Positions 18,950 through 27,746 of a stretch of 64,000 nt of DNA are shown here, piece by piece. Both the position numbers and the translations under genes were made by a program. The DNA comes from Thalassospira povalilytica (GTDB lineage Bacteria; Pseudomonadota; Alphaproteobacteria; Rhodospirillales; Thalassospiraceae). Position 1 is the stretch's first letter, and each line of letters begins with the position of its first letter. The notes below the pieces were generated by a model. It was not told the origin of the DNA. It did not search any database and was given only the letters and a program-made list of their open reading frames with translations. Where the stretch lies: contig NZ_PGTS01000001.1 of the NCBI RefSeq assembly GCF_002844235.1, forward strand, positions 558,001-622,000, read 5' to 3'.

Positions 18950-19330
18950 TCAAACCTTGTAGGGAGGCGCGCGTGCGCTTGCAGGCGCAGTCGGGGCTGT
19001 GTCTGCGTGGTCAAATGACAGGGGCACCGTCGCCCGGATGACAGCGCGGGGATGCCCGAATGCATCAGTCTTGTTGGGAAGTTCGAGCGCAGATCCGTTC
19101 AGACAATTCATACAATTTGGGCAATCGCATTCGACAGGAGCGGGAACCTTGTTGCCGTTCCGGTCGATCAATATTGTCACGGGATTTTGGTCTGCGGAGC
19201 AGATCGTGATTTGAACAAGGTCAGTAGGTGTGGCGTGCTTCGTCACGTGGGAAAACGCTTGAGCAACACCGGTTCCGGTCAGGGAAAGTGCGATCAGAAA
19301 TACCAGAAATGTGCGAAGCATTTTTTCCAT
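18950..19330 (-). CDS. DUF2946-like small exported cysteine-rich protein heading the nos operon
   Basis: About 126 residues. A signal peptide (MLRTFLVFLIALSLTGTG, cleaved near VAQA) is followed by ITICSADQ and a dense cysteine motif, ECDCPNCMNCLNG. This arrangement resembles DUF2946 proteins, which often sit near copper genes. It is the first gene after the nos promoter and only four bases from nosR, so it is part of the operon. A periplasmic copper-handling role is an inference. The start is uncertain: ATG 19342, 19330 and 19321 are all in frame, and the first lies in the predicted -10 box. Confidence 0.7.
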   Translation of the reverse strand: MEKMLRTFLVFLIALSLTGTGVAQAFSHVTKHATPTDLVQITICSADQNPVTILIDRNGNKVPAPVECDCPNCMNCLNGSALELPNKTDAFGHPRAVIRATVPLSFDHADTAPTAPASARAPPYKV

Positions 19331-19365
19331 AATGCTTCTCATATTTCATTGTGGATTCTGGATCC

Positions 19366-19379
19366 TTGATACTGGTCAA
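19366..19379 (-). promoter_or_regulatory. FNR/DNR box of the nos operon
   Basis: Minus-strand TTGAC-CAGT-ATCAA, one base from the FNR consensus, centred at 19372.5. TATGAG at 19343-19338 is at the class II -10 distance, giving a start of transcription near 19331. The first gene would then have an almost leaderless mRNA if ATG 19330 is used, or a 10-base leader with GGAAAAA if ATG 19321 is used. Confidence 0.68.
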
Positions 19380-19766
19380 GCGGGAAGAAGCTCGCCTGTC
19401 AATCGATTGCAGAGGACCTATAGATGTTGAGATTGGTTCAAGTCGTTTCTGAACCAATCGTGACAAATAATGAACTCGTTTCATTGCGGGACGAACAACC
19501 AGCGAGCAGAGTATGAATGAGGACAGGTTCAAGACCCAACCAGCAAACGTATCTGGAGCAATAAGTCCGCAAACAATTTCCTTGGCAAAGGTACTTTGAG
19601 AAAAATGTCAGCTTTTCTGTCAATTCTGCAGGTTTTTGTCATCTTTTGTGACAATCGATGACAACTTATCTGGCAATCGGAAATGCTAAGACATTGATTT
19701 CGCGGAAAGTCGAATGTCAGCTTTTGTGGCACCTGACATTTTCCCGAAAATTTATGCCGCCTGAAG

Positions 19767-19786
19767 CCGACGCATATATGCGTCGG
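19767..19786. repeat. 20-base perfect palindrome
   Basis: CCGACGCATATATGCGTCGG reads identically on both strands. It lies 146 bases upstream of the DUF418 gene in the dyad-rich region. It is a candidate operator for an unidentified dimeric regulator. Confidence 0.6.
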
Positions 19787-19931
19787 TACCGCCAATGGTT
19801 TGTCATAATTCGGGGTAATGGGATTTTTGTTCAGCGTGGATAAGCGGTGCAGAAGCCTTTCTTGCCCCTGAACTAAATCAGTTGCCAAACGTCTTTCCAA
19901 TAAGAGTTCCAATCAAGAGGAAAGACGTAAG

Positions 19932-21095
19932 ATGCTTCAGCAACGCGAGTCATCAATTGACGCCCTTCGCGCGTTCGCCCTGTTCGGGATACTTGTGGTC
20001 AATTTGCCCTTCTTTGCGATTACGTTCGGTTTTGCTGGCGGGGGATGGCAGGACGGGGATCCGCTTTGGTTGAATGTGCTTGCCGCGAGCGTGATTCAGG
20101 GATTGTTTGAAAGTAAATTCATCCTGATTTTCTCGGCCCTGTTCGGGTTTGCTGCGTTACAGCAGTTCAAACGATATGGGGTCGGTTTTTATGTTCGGCG
20201 GCTTTGTGTGCTGGCAATGTTCGGCGTTGTGAATCTGGTATTCCTTTTCGAAGCAGACATTTTGCTGCCCTATGCGGTGATCGGGCTGCTTTTGTTGAGT
20301 GTTCGGCATATGTCTGTTCGCGGGCTTTTGGTTTGTGGTGTTGCTCTGTGGGCGATGGCTGTGCTTGGCAATGCGCTTTTCGGGGTGAACCTGACAGTGA
20401 ACCCGTCGCCTTATGTCGCGCCGGAAATACCGGTTTCGGTGGTTCTGGCCACAGGCAGTTTCGCCGATGTAATGGCGGTACGTCTTGAGAGTTGGGCCGG
20501 TTTCCAGCTTTATTGTCTTTGGAGCAACTATCTGCTTGTTGCGGCTGCCATGGTCTCGGGCCTTGCTGCCGCGCGGTTTTGTGATGAAAACGGCTTTGAA
20601 GCCCTTGTTGGCAAATTACGCACCATTGCGGCGTTTGCCGCCTTTCCGGGAATCGCTGGAAGCCTTTTTTATGGGACGATTGCATCGCTGCCCGCAGCAT
20701 TTGAGCCAGAACGATTCTTTATGATGACATTGGTGATGCGTCCGCTGTTTGCGGTGCCATTGTCCATTATTCTTGTCGCATATGGTCTTTTGGCTTTTCG
20801 TGCAACGGCTTCTCGCAGTTTGGTTGCATTCATTGCGCCGGCCGGTCGCATGTCGCTGACAATCTATTTGGGGATGTCATTGGCCATGGGGTTGGTGTTC
20901 CTTGGTTACGGTGCCGGTATGCACAATCAGGTTCGTCTGGCTGATTGTTTGTGGATTTCAGTCGTGATGTATCTGGGCTGGATCGTTTTTGCCAAGTTTT
21001 GGTTCCGCTTTGCATCACGCGGACCGCTTGAATTGATTTTGGCCGTTCTGACAAGGCCGAATTCGCGACAGGGAGTTGTGTCGGTTGGCAGTTAA
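19932..21095 (+). CDS. DUF418 family membrane protein
   Basis: 387-residue polytopic membrane protein with about eight to ten hydrophobic segments. The N-terminal RIDALRA-like start (SSIDALRAFALFGILVVNLP) and the C-terminal RGPLELIL are hallmarks of DUF418 proteins, which resemble acyltransferase-3 membrane proteins. Substrate and role are unknown. GAGGAAAGACGTAAG precedes the ATG. It is transcribed away from the nos operon and ends at a strong bidirectional terminator. Confidence 0.85.
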   Translation: MLQQRESSIDALRAFALFGILVVNLPFFAITFGFAGGGWQDGDPLWLNVLAASVIQGLFESKFILIFSALFGFAALQQFKRYGVGFYVRRLCVLAMFGVVNLVFLFEADILLPYAVIGLLLLSVRHMSVRGLLVCGVALWAMAVLGNALFGVNLTVNPSPYVAPEIPVSVVLATGSFADVMAVRLESWAGFQLYCLWSNYLLVAAAMVSGLAAARFCDENGFEALVGKLRTIAAFAAFPGIAGSLFYGTIASLPAAFEPERFFMMTLVMRPLFAVPLSIILVAYGLLAFRATASRSLVAFIAPAGRMSLTIYLGMSLAMGLVFLGYGAGMHNQVRLADCLWISVVMYLGWIVFAKFWFRFASRGPLELILAVLTRPNSRQGVVSVGS

Positions 21096-21116
21096 GCCGC
21101 AACAGTCAGAAATGCA

Positions 21117-21141
21117 AAAGGGCGCCAGTTTGGCGCCCTTT
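21117..21141. terminator. Bidirectional terminator between DUF418 and the MetC-like gene
   Basis: AAAGGGCGCCA and TGGCGCCCTTT form an 11-base perfect stem with a three-base loop. A- and T-runs flank it in both directions. It serves the two convergent genes. Confidence 0.9.
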
Positions 21142-21171
21142 ATTATTAGGAGCGTGGCCCAAGCCTTGGCC

Positions 21172-22368
21172 TTAACTGGTTACCCCGGCACCGATTGCCT
21201 GTTCCAAATCTGCGAGAAGGTCAGACGGGTTTTCCAGCCCGCAGTAAATGCGCACAAGTTGCGGATCCAGTTGGAAATGACGAAACGCACTGATTTCATA
21301 TTTCTGGTGCAGTACAGCAGCCGCGGGAACGACCAGACTTTCAGGTCCCCCCCAACTTACGCCTAACCTGAATGTTCGAAGGGCGTTGCTGAAATTCCGA
21401 ATGTCGACCGTCTTATCAAGAATGATGGAAAACAGGCTTGAATGGCCATGTAATGTACGTTTCCCGCAATGGTCACTGAACCCGGTATAGAGCACTTGGG
21501 AAACCTTAGGGTGCTGGGTCAGGCTTGCGGCCAAATACTCGCCGGTTTGAGCGTGTCGTTGCATGCGCAGCTCAAGTGTGTCGAGGCCGCGGAGTAAAAG
21601 CCATGCTTCAAACGGACCGAGTTTCCCGCCGAGATAGGGGAAGGTTGAACCGTTGATTTTATTGATCAGGTCCTTTCGCCCGGTGACGACGCCGGCAACC
21701 GTGTCGCTGTGACCAGACAGGAATTTCGACGCGGCATGGATGACAAGATCGATACCGTGCTCGGCCGGGCGCTGAAAAACCGGTGTGGCCCACGAGTTGT
21801 CGATAACGGTGATCACGTTTTTCTGCTTTGCAGCTTGGGCCAGGTTTTCCAGGTCCTGTAGCTCAAATGTCAGAGACGTCGGGCTTTCAAGGAACAATAG
21901 TTTTGCACCTGAAATGGCGTCAATTACGGCATCTGTCTTGGTGCCATCGACATAATCGATGGCGACCCCCATTGGTCTGAGCATGGTTTCAAAAAGTCGA
22001 TATGCATCGGAATAGACATTGTGAACGGTGACGATCCGGTCTCCGGGTTCGACAAGTGCCATGACAGTTGCACTGATTGCCCCCATCCCGCTTGCAAAGG
22101 CGCGGGATGCTTGGGTGTTTTCCAATCTTGCAATTTCCCGTTCAAATGCCATTACGGTGGGGTTGTCACCACGCGCATAGATGGGGCCGCCAGGATTTCC
22201 GGCATAGGCGTTCGCCATGTCGTCAAAGTCGCGAAATGCAAATAATGACGTTTGATAGATCGGCTGGGAAACCGCCCGGAAGTGGCGCTCGTAGTTGGGA
22301 TCAAATGCGCCGTGATGCCGGGTCTCGTGGTCTTGCAGCGGAAGTGGCTTTGAAGGCAGCTCGTTCAT
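21172..22368 (-). CDS. Cys/Met-metabolism PLP enzyme (cystathionine beta-lyase-like)
   Basis: 398-residue pyridoxal-phosphate enzyme of the trans-sulfuration family. The PLP lysine is K215 in HAASKFLSGHSD, the phosphate and ring region is ASGMGAIS, and the C-terminal LGVSWGGPESLV is closest to cystathionine beta-lyase. Its ATG overlaps the stop of the MATE gene, so it is in the operon acetyltransferase-MATE-this gene. A role in siderophore precursor chemistry is possible from context; ordinary methionine metabolism is the alternative. Confidence 0.85.
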   Translation of the reverse strand: MNELPSKPLPLQDHETRHHGAFDPNYERHFRAVSQPIYQTSLFAFRDFDDMANAYAGNPGGPIYARGDNPTVMAFEREIARLENTQASRAFASGMGAISATVMALVEPGDRIVTVHNVYSDAYRLFETMLRPMGVAIDYVDGTKTDAVIDAISGAKLLFLESPTSLTFELQDLENLAQAAKQKNVITVIDNSWATPVFQRPAEHGIDLVIHAASKFLSGHSDTVAGVVTGRKDLINKINGSTFPYLGGKLGPFEAWLLLRGLDTLELRMQRHAQTGEYLAASLTQHPKVSQVLYTGFSDHCGKRTLHGHSSLFSIILDKTVDIRNFSNALRTFRLGVSWGGPESLVVPAAAVLHQKYEISAFRHFQLDPQLVRIYCGLENPSDLLADLEQAIGAGVTS

Positions 22369-23723
22369 GATGAAAGCTCCTTGATCAAGAGTGTTTTGCG
22401 ATCAGAAAACGTCAGAGAAACAGCAAGGAGTGCCGTCAGGCCGGCCGCAAGCGCAGGTGCCATGACAATTCCGTCCAAGCCGAATGCCATGGGCAAAAAT
22501 AGAGCTAGCGGTATTTGAATGTAGCCCTGTGGTGCCATGCTGACGATGGCTGCGCGCCGCGCATTGTGAGCAGCCTGGAACCGCGATACCATTGGTTGAT
22601 AAATGCCAACGAACGCGATTTGTATGGCAAGGATATCGAGCAGATGCGCACCAAAGGTGATCAATTCCGCTTTGCTGACGAAGGCCGCAATCAACCAGTC
22701 CCCGAACAGGAAGGCAATAACTGCGCAGGTCATCGAAAAGCCCGCGCAATAGAGAAGGATGCCCTTAAACACGGCCTCAAACCGTGCCTGATTACCTGCA
22801 CCCGCAGCGTAGCTCAGGATCGGTTGCGCACCCAGGCAAAATCCGATGATCGGAAGAATGGCAAGAAGCACAATACGTAACGAGATGGCCAATCCAGCCA
22901 GTTCTTCTTCGGTGCCATGCGTGGTGGCGGCCTGCATCAGAACGGCAAAGCATATTGAAGCCAGAATGGTGGTTGTACTGGCTGGAATGCCAAGCTTGCC
23001 AAACGGTATGAGGGCTTTGCGCCAAGAAAGTGTGCGAAGGGCCCCGACATCGGGATGTATTCGGCCAAGGCGTCTTTTGAAGTAATAGACATACGCACAA
23101 AGGGCTGCGATCTGCGAGATGATCGTTGCCCAAGCCGCCCCTGCCACCCCCAAATCCAATCCGAAGATGAGTATCGGGTCCAGCACCATGTTCAGACCAA
23201 ACGATCCGAGCAAGGTATACATCGAAAACCGACTGTTACCTTCGCCGATTGCAATGAAATCGCAAACGATCTGCAACAGCACCAACACAGAGCAAGCCCC
23301 GAGAATTCGCATGTAAATGGAAGCTTCGGTGAAAACCTCGTTGCGCGCACCGAGCAGATGCAGAATTGGGCCGTTAAACAATGTGATCAGGATGGCAACG
23401 GCAACACCAAAGCCAATGGCCAAAGCCAAGGAAAGGGACGCGCTTCTTGCGGCATCATTGACATTGTCCCTGCCAAGAGCGCGACCGATTTCGGTTGAGG
23501 CCGTCAAACCCAATCCGTGCCCGATTGCACCGACCAGCATGAAACAAGGAATGGATAAAGTTACACCCGCCATCGCACTAAGTGCATATTGGGAAACAAA
23601 AAAGGCGTCGACGACCTGATTGATGGCATTGATCGAAAGCCCTGCCACAGATGGCAGGGCCAGTCGCAGGATCAATCGCATGATCGCCGGATCATTCAGG
23701 TCCGGAAGAGCACGCTTTCGCAT
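22365..23723 (-). CDS. MATE family efflux transporter (possible siderophore exporter)
   Basis: 452-residue, 12-helix multidrug and toxic compound extrusion protein. The N-terminal part reads LRLALPSVAGLSINAINQVVDAFFV, shown here only as the motif LPSVAGLSINAINQ, and the internal repeat begins again near residue 240, as MATE proteins do. It is translationally coupled to the acetyltransferase upstream (TGATG) and the PLP enzyme downstream (ATGA). Export of the finished siderophore is the natural inference, since no other exporter is in the cluster. Confidence 0.85.
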   Translation of the reverse strand: MRKRALPDLNDPAIMRLILRLALPSVAGLSINAINQVVDAFFVSQYALSAMAGVTLSIPCFMLVGAIGHGLGLTASTEIGRALGRDNVNDAARSASLSLALAIGFGVAVAILITLFNGPILHLLGARNEVFTEASIYMRILGACSVLVLLQIVCDFIAIGEGNSRFSMYTLLGSFGLNMVLDPILIFGLDLGVAGAAWATIISQIAALCAYVYYFKRRLGRIHPDVGALRTLSWRKALIPFGKLGIPASTTTILASICFAVLMQAATTHGTEEELAGLAISLRIVLLAILPIIGFCLGAQPILSYAAGAGNQARFEAVFKGILLYCAGFSMTCAVIAFLFGDWLIAAFVSKAELITFGAHLLDILAIQIAFVGIYQPMVSRFQAAHNARRAAIVSMAPQGYIQIPLALFLPMAFGLDGIVMAPALAAGLTALLAVSLTFSDRKTLLIKELSS

Positions 23724-24805
23724 CAGGAAGCATCCTCATCGCGGACAAAGTCCGGAACATACAGCCGGTCATCAAAGAAGCGTTCGCGCAGCAACATGAC
23801 AAGAAGGGACGTCTTGTGGGGGAACCGAACCTGTTTAATGCCGGCAAAGCCCGAACGCAGAAGGTTGCGGATTTGCTGATTGTGGCCGGCATCAGGTTCG
23901 CCAACAATGCGCTGCGTTCTTGGGTCATCAAGGAACATGTAATGCATCAGAGACGGCAGCCATGCGGTCAGATATTCCTTGCCGCGAAATGTTTCTTCAC
24001 CAATGGCAACATGCCAGCCGCGATCAAAGTCATCTGCATCATAATGTTCGCCAAGGCGATCTTCTTGTGCCCAGTAGAGCTCGAAATACCCAAACGGGAT
24101 GTCGTTGAAATACCCTATCAGCGGTTCGGTTCTGGGGTCATCCAGTCGGTTTTGGATGAAGGCTTTGTGCTTTTCCTCTGAGCCGGATTCTTCCCAGAAG
24201 ACATCGACACGCGGGTCGTTCATCCATTTATGGAAGCACCCGAGATGACGCCGGATATCTGCGCGTTCGAACCGGATTGTTTTGTCAATCCAGGGAATGT
24301 AACGCGCATAAAGTGTGTGCGAGGCACTTGGACGACGGACTGGATGGCGACGTCCGTTGGTTGACATGTAACTCAACGGGAGAGGGTCGCGTTCGGGATG
24401 GGACAACCAGTTCAGCGTCAATTGATAGAGATAGCGTGAACTGACAACAAGGCCGTCATTGGAATGAGAGATCAAACCGCTGCGAACCATGTTCGCTGTC
24501 CATTCCGGGTCCAGTTGCGGGGGAAGTTTGATTTCAGACCGGGAAGGATGCGCAATCAGAAGCGCCTCGCCCAAGGCAGCCAAACCCTGGGCATCCAGAA
24601 CGTTCAATGTCAGGCTTGCGACATCATCAAGGATGATCTGGTTTGGTGACAGGGTGAAATAGAAGTCATGATTTTCACTTTCACCACATAGCTGAATATG
24701 TCCGTTCTCGATGGATGAACGCCATTTTCCCGCGTTCTGAAAGTGCGGAATTTCCAGTTTTCGGGATGAGTTTTGAGTTGGCGTTTCTAATGCAATGACA
24801 TTCAT
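23723..24805 (-). CDS. Siderophore biosynthesis GNAT acyltransferase (IucB/AlcB/VbsA type)
   Basis: 360-residue protein whose C-terminal 190 residues are a GNAT domain of the siderophore type: HKWMNDPRVDVFWEE, GYFELYWAQEDRLGEHYDAD, RGWHVAIGEE and RIVGEPDAGHNQQIRNLLRSG (shown as key pieces). The family acylates N-hydroxylated amines to hydroxamates. The N-terminal 160 residues are a divergent helper region. Start ATG 24805 has AGGAGAT eight bases upstream. Divergent from the NRPS across a 192-base promoter region. Confidence 0.88.
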   Translation of the reverse strand: MNVIALETPTQNSSRKLEIPHFQNAGKWRSSIENGHIQLCGESENHDFYFTLSPNQIILDDVASLTLNVLDAQGLAALGEALLIAHPSRSEIKLPPQLDPEWTANMVRSGLISHSNDGLVVSSRYLYQLTLNWLSHPERDPLPLSYMSTNGRRHPVRRPSASHTLYARYIPWIDKTIRFERADIRRHLGCFHKWMNDPRVDVFWEESGSEEKHKAFIQNRLDDPRTEPLIGYFNDIPFGYFELYWAQEDRLGEHYDADDFDRGWHVAIGEETFRGKEYLTAWLPSLMHYMFLDDPRTQRIVGEPDAGHNQQIRNLLRSGFAGIKQVRFPHKTSLLVMLLRERFFDDRLYVPDFVRDEDAS

Positions 24806-24957
24806 GTCCGGATCTCCTGATGTCGAAGTTTCCAACCCGGTTGGGTTCGTTAAGTCGCTGTAGTCCGGACGGATGAGGGGATGCGAAGTTCAGGTGCATT
24901 TTTTCGGTTCGAGATGCAGAAACTTCTGAACTTGGCGCGCGACGGTTCGTCTTCGGT

Positions 24958-24976
24958 GCAAATGCTTGAAACTTGC
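24958..24976 (+). promoter_or_regulatory. Fur-like box before the NRPS gene
   Basis: GCAAATGCTTGAAACTTGC matches the box upstream of the TonB receptor at 15 of 19 positions. It lies 22 bases before the NRPS start, in the divergent region shared with the acetyltransferase operon, so iron repression of both directions is likely. Confidence 0.5.
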
Positions 24977-24997
24977 TTTGCCAACGTGGAGACGACC

Positions 24998-27733
24998 ATG
25001 AATGGTTCTCAGGCGGTAAATGCCGCGTCCTTAAACCCATCAAACGAACCGATGTCAAAGCCCGGATTTCGTTCAATTTCAGACGATGCTGTTGGTTTGC
25101 CATGGGCGGTGGAACCCTGGGGAATGACGGGATATCCGCATCAAGTCATTGACCGTTTTTGTAGTGACGATCCCGACCGCCCGGTCATCCTGACAACAGA
25201 TGAGGTTTGGTCACGAAAGCGCCTGAAACAAACGTCAGATGCGATTGCATGCGCCTTGATTGCCAAAGGTGTCGGGCGTGGTGATGTTGTTGTTGTGGCG
25301 CTTCCGAAATCGGCAATGGCGATTGCCGCCATTCTGGGTGTCTGGAAGGCGGGCGGGGCCTTTGTTCCCGTGGACCCACAGCACCCCGAGACCAGAAATC
25401 AGCACGTATTGAAAGACTGCGGTGCACGTTATGCTGTTACCACCGGCAGGGATTTGACGGTTCTTGGTCAGCAGGCGCTTGATGTTGTTCTTGTCGATGA
25501 GCTCGACATGTCGGAAACCGACTTCCTTGCCGTTGCCCCGCTTGCCGATCAGCTTGCCTATATTATCTACACGTCCGGTTCGACTGGTAAGCCCAAAGGG
25601 GTCATGGTGGATCATGGCCCGTTGATTGACCATCTGAATGCTACCGGGCCGATCTATCTGATGGATGAAGATTCGCGAGAATTGCCGTTTCTTCCATTTT
25701 CATCGGATGGCGGTCATGAACGCTGGATCGTGCCGTTGATGGCAGGTGGCAGTATTTTGTTGCCTGACCAATTGCTTTGGACGCCGGAAGACACGGTTAA
25801 CGCCATTCGCAAACATGGCGTGACCCATGCTTCATTTCCGACCAGCTATGTCCATGAGTTGGCAGGATGGCTTCGCGAGAAAGGCCAGACTCTTGATCTG
25901 ACACTTTGTTCCTTTGGCGGTGAAGCGATGCCAAAGGAAACCTTCAACCGGATCGCGCGGGCCATCAATTCTCGTTATCTGATCAACGGTTACGGTCCGA
26001 CGGAAACCGTGATGACACCCATGTTGTGGCGTGTCGATCAGGACCGGCTTTGTGAAACCGTTACAGCCCCGATCGGAAGACCGGTCGGAGATCGTTGGGC
26101 CTATATCCTGGATGCGGATGGCAACGCGGTCGCACCTGGCGAAATCGGTGAGATACATCTTGGCGGCTATTGTGTTGCGCGTGGCTATAACAACTTGCCT
26201 GAAAAGACCGCCGATCTGTTCATTCACGATAATTTTGCGCTCAATGATCATGCACGAATGTATCGCACCGGTGACTTGGGCCGCTTCCTTCCCGATGGCA
26301 TGATCCAGTTTGCCGGACGGGTCGATGATCAGGTTAAAATTCGTGGACATCGTATCGAACCGGCAGAAATTGAAACAGTTTTGCGCGGCTTTGATGATGT
26401 TGCCAACTGTGTCGTCATCGCGGCTGAAATTGCTTCGCGGTTGGAACTGATTGCCTATGTCGTGCCGCGTTCCGGAGCATCGGTTGATACGCGATCAGTT
26501 CGTGCGCGTTTGCAGGACCTGCTGCCAAGCGCCATGGTGCCTGGTTACATCATCGAAATGACGATGTTGCCGCTTAATGCCAATCATAAGGTCGACAAAT
26601 CACAATTGCCGCTGCCGCGTCGCGAGGGGGCCATAACCAAGCCAGCCAATGACGACGAGTCCGCTTTGCTGGAAATTTGGAAATCCGCGCTGGGTCTTGA
26701 TGAAATCGGCGTGACCGATAATTTCTTTGAGATCGGCGGGAATTCGATAACTGCCCTGCGTGTATTGGCAAAAGTTCGTGATCGGTTTCCTGAACGTGAC
26801 GCTGAAATTACAGACCTTTTTAACTTTCCAACCATTCGAAGCTTTTTGTTGGCGCTGTCTGAGCCTGACTGCAAGCCGGGCGCGGATATCGTGCATTTGC
26901 AGCAAGGCAAGCCCGATCAGCCGGTTCTTTATTGCTTCCCCGGGCTGCTTGTCAGCACGCGCGAATATATGAAGCTGGTGAAAAGCCTGGGCAAGGATCA
27001 GTCCGCTGTGGGCTTCATGTGCCACTCGCTTACAGACAATCAGGAACTTGATGTTTCGGTCACCGATATCAGTTCGCGTTATGCAGAGCTGGTTTATCGG
27101 GAAGCGAAGGGACGCACCTGCGCCTTTCTGGGGTGGTCCTGGGGTGGTTTGCTTGCATACGAAGCTGCGCGAATGCTGGGCAACGACATTGATTTGCGCG
27201 TGATCGGGATGGTCGATGTCTGTGACATGGACGATGATTTTGATCTGAACGCACGGCCAAAATTCCAGCCGGGGCAGCGTGCCGAGATTGAAGGGCGCAT
27301 TCGGGCTTGGTTACAGAAAACCAGGATGCGCGAAGAATGGGAACGGCTTCTGGCGCTGATGGATGACCTTGCCTATGCGCAGTTTGTTCATTTTGTGGGG
27401 AAAAGCGAATTCGGGCTGCCCACGGACGGGCCGGGGATTGGCACGCGCGAACATACGTTCTGGGTGCTAATCGATAATGCCCTTGTTTTCCGCCGTCACG
27501 AACTTTGGCCCTATGACGTGCCGATTGCTTCATGGCTTGCCGGCGATACGGTCAGTCGAAAACTTGATCTGATTGATTGGCAGTCACTTTCACGTCTTGC
27601 CGAAGCCCCTGAACATATTCCCGGAACGGATCATCTGACCATCATCGGTGATCCGGCATTCCACAAGCGGTTTGGCAAACGTTTGACGAACGCTTTCGCA
27701 CAACCAGCCGATATTAAGTTTTCAGGCAAATAG
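24998..27733 (+). CDS. Single-module NRPS, adenylation-PCP-thioesterase
   Basis: 911-residue synthetase with no condensation domain. The adenylation domain (about residues 50-540) shows YIIYTSGSTGKPKG, NGYGPTE, YRTGDLGR and NHKVDK. The carrier domain has EIGGNSI with the pantetheine serine at 583. The thioesterase has GWSWGG (Ser714) and the late histidine in GTDHL (His879). I use ATG 24998 (GGAG upstream, after the Fur-like box); longer starts at 24881 and 24914 are in frame. With the N-hydroxylase and acyltransferase it probably activates a hydroxamate amino acid and lets the TE oligomerise or cyclise it, as proposed for trihydroxamate siderophores such as vicibactin. Confidence 0.9.
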   Translation: MNGSQAVNAASLNPSNEPMSKPGFRSISDDAVGLPWAVEPWGMTGYPHQVIDRFCSDDPDRPVILTTDEVWSRKRLKQTSDAIACALIAKGVGRGDVVVVALPKSAMAIAAILGVWKAGGAFVPVDPQHPETRNQHVLKDCGARYAVTTGRDLTVLGQQALDVVLVDELDMSETDFLAVAPLADQLAYIIYTSGSTGKPKGVMVDHGPLIDHLNATGPIYLMDEDSRELPFLPFSSDGGHERWIVPLMAGGSILLPDQLLWTPEDTVNAIRKHGVTHASFPTSYVHELAGWLREKGQTLDLTLCSFGGEAMPKETFNRIARAINSRYLINGYGPTETVMTPMLWRVDQDRLCETVTAPIGRPVGDRWAYILDADGNAVAPGEIGEIHLGGYCVARGYNNLPEKTADLFIHDNFALNDHARMYRTGDLGRFLPDGMIQFAGRVDDQVKIRGHRIEPAEIETVLRGFDDVANCVVIAAEIASRLELIAYVVPRSGASVDTRSVRARLQDLLPSAMVPGYIIEMTMLPLNANHKVDKSQLPLPRREGAITKPANDDESALLEIWKSALGLDEIGVTDNFFEIGGNSITALRVLAKVRDRFPERDAEITDLFNFPTIRSFLLALSEPDCKPGADIVHLQQGKPDQPVLYCFPGLLVSTREYMKLVKSLGKDQSAVGFMCHSLTDNQELDVSVTDISSRYAELVYREAKGRTCAFLGWSWGGLLAYEAARMLGNDIDLRVIGMVDVCDMDDDFDLNARPKFQPGQRAEIEGRIRAWLQKTRMREEWERLLALMDDLAYAQFVHFVGKSEFGLPTDGPGIGTREHTFWVLIDNALVFRRHELWPYDVPIASWLAGDTVSRKLDLIDWQSLSRLAEAPEHIPGTDHLTIIGDPAFHKRFGKRLTNAFAQPADIKFSGK

Positions 27734-27746
27734 AAGGACTTGAACG

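Larger units (their letters stand above)
19343..19931. other. 589-base non-coding region between the nos operon and the DUF418 gene
   Basis: I see no convincing gene here. It holds the nos promoter and at least four dyads: 19432-19458 (10-base arms), 19638-19666 region (TTGTCATC and GATGACAA), 19713-19740 (AATGTCAG and CTGACATT) and the 20-base palindrome 19767-19786. The 13-mer AATGTCAGCTTTT occurs twice, at 19604 and 19713. Divergent control elements or a small RNA could explain it; neither is proven. Confidence 0.5.
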
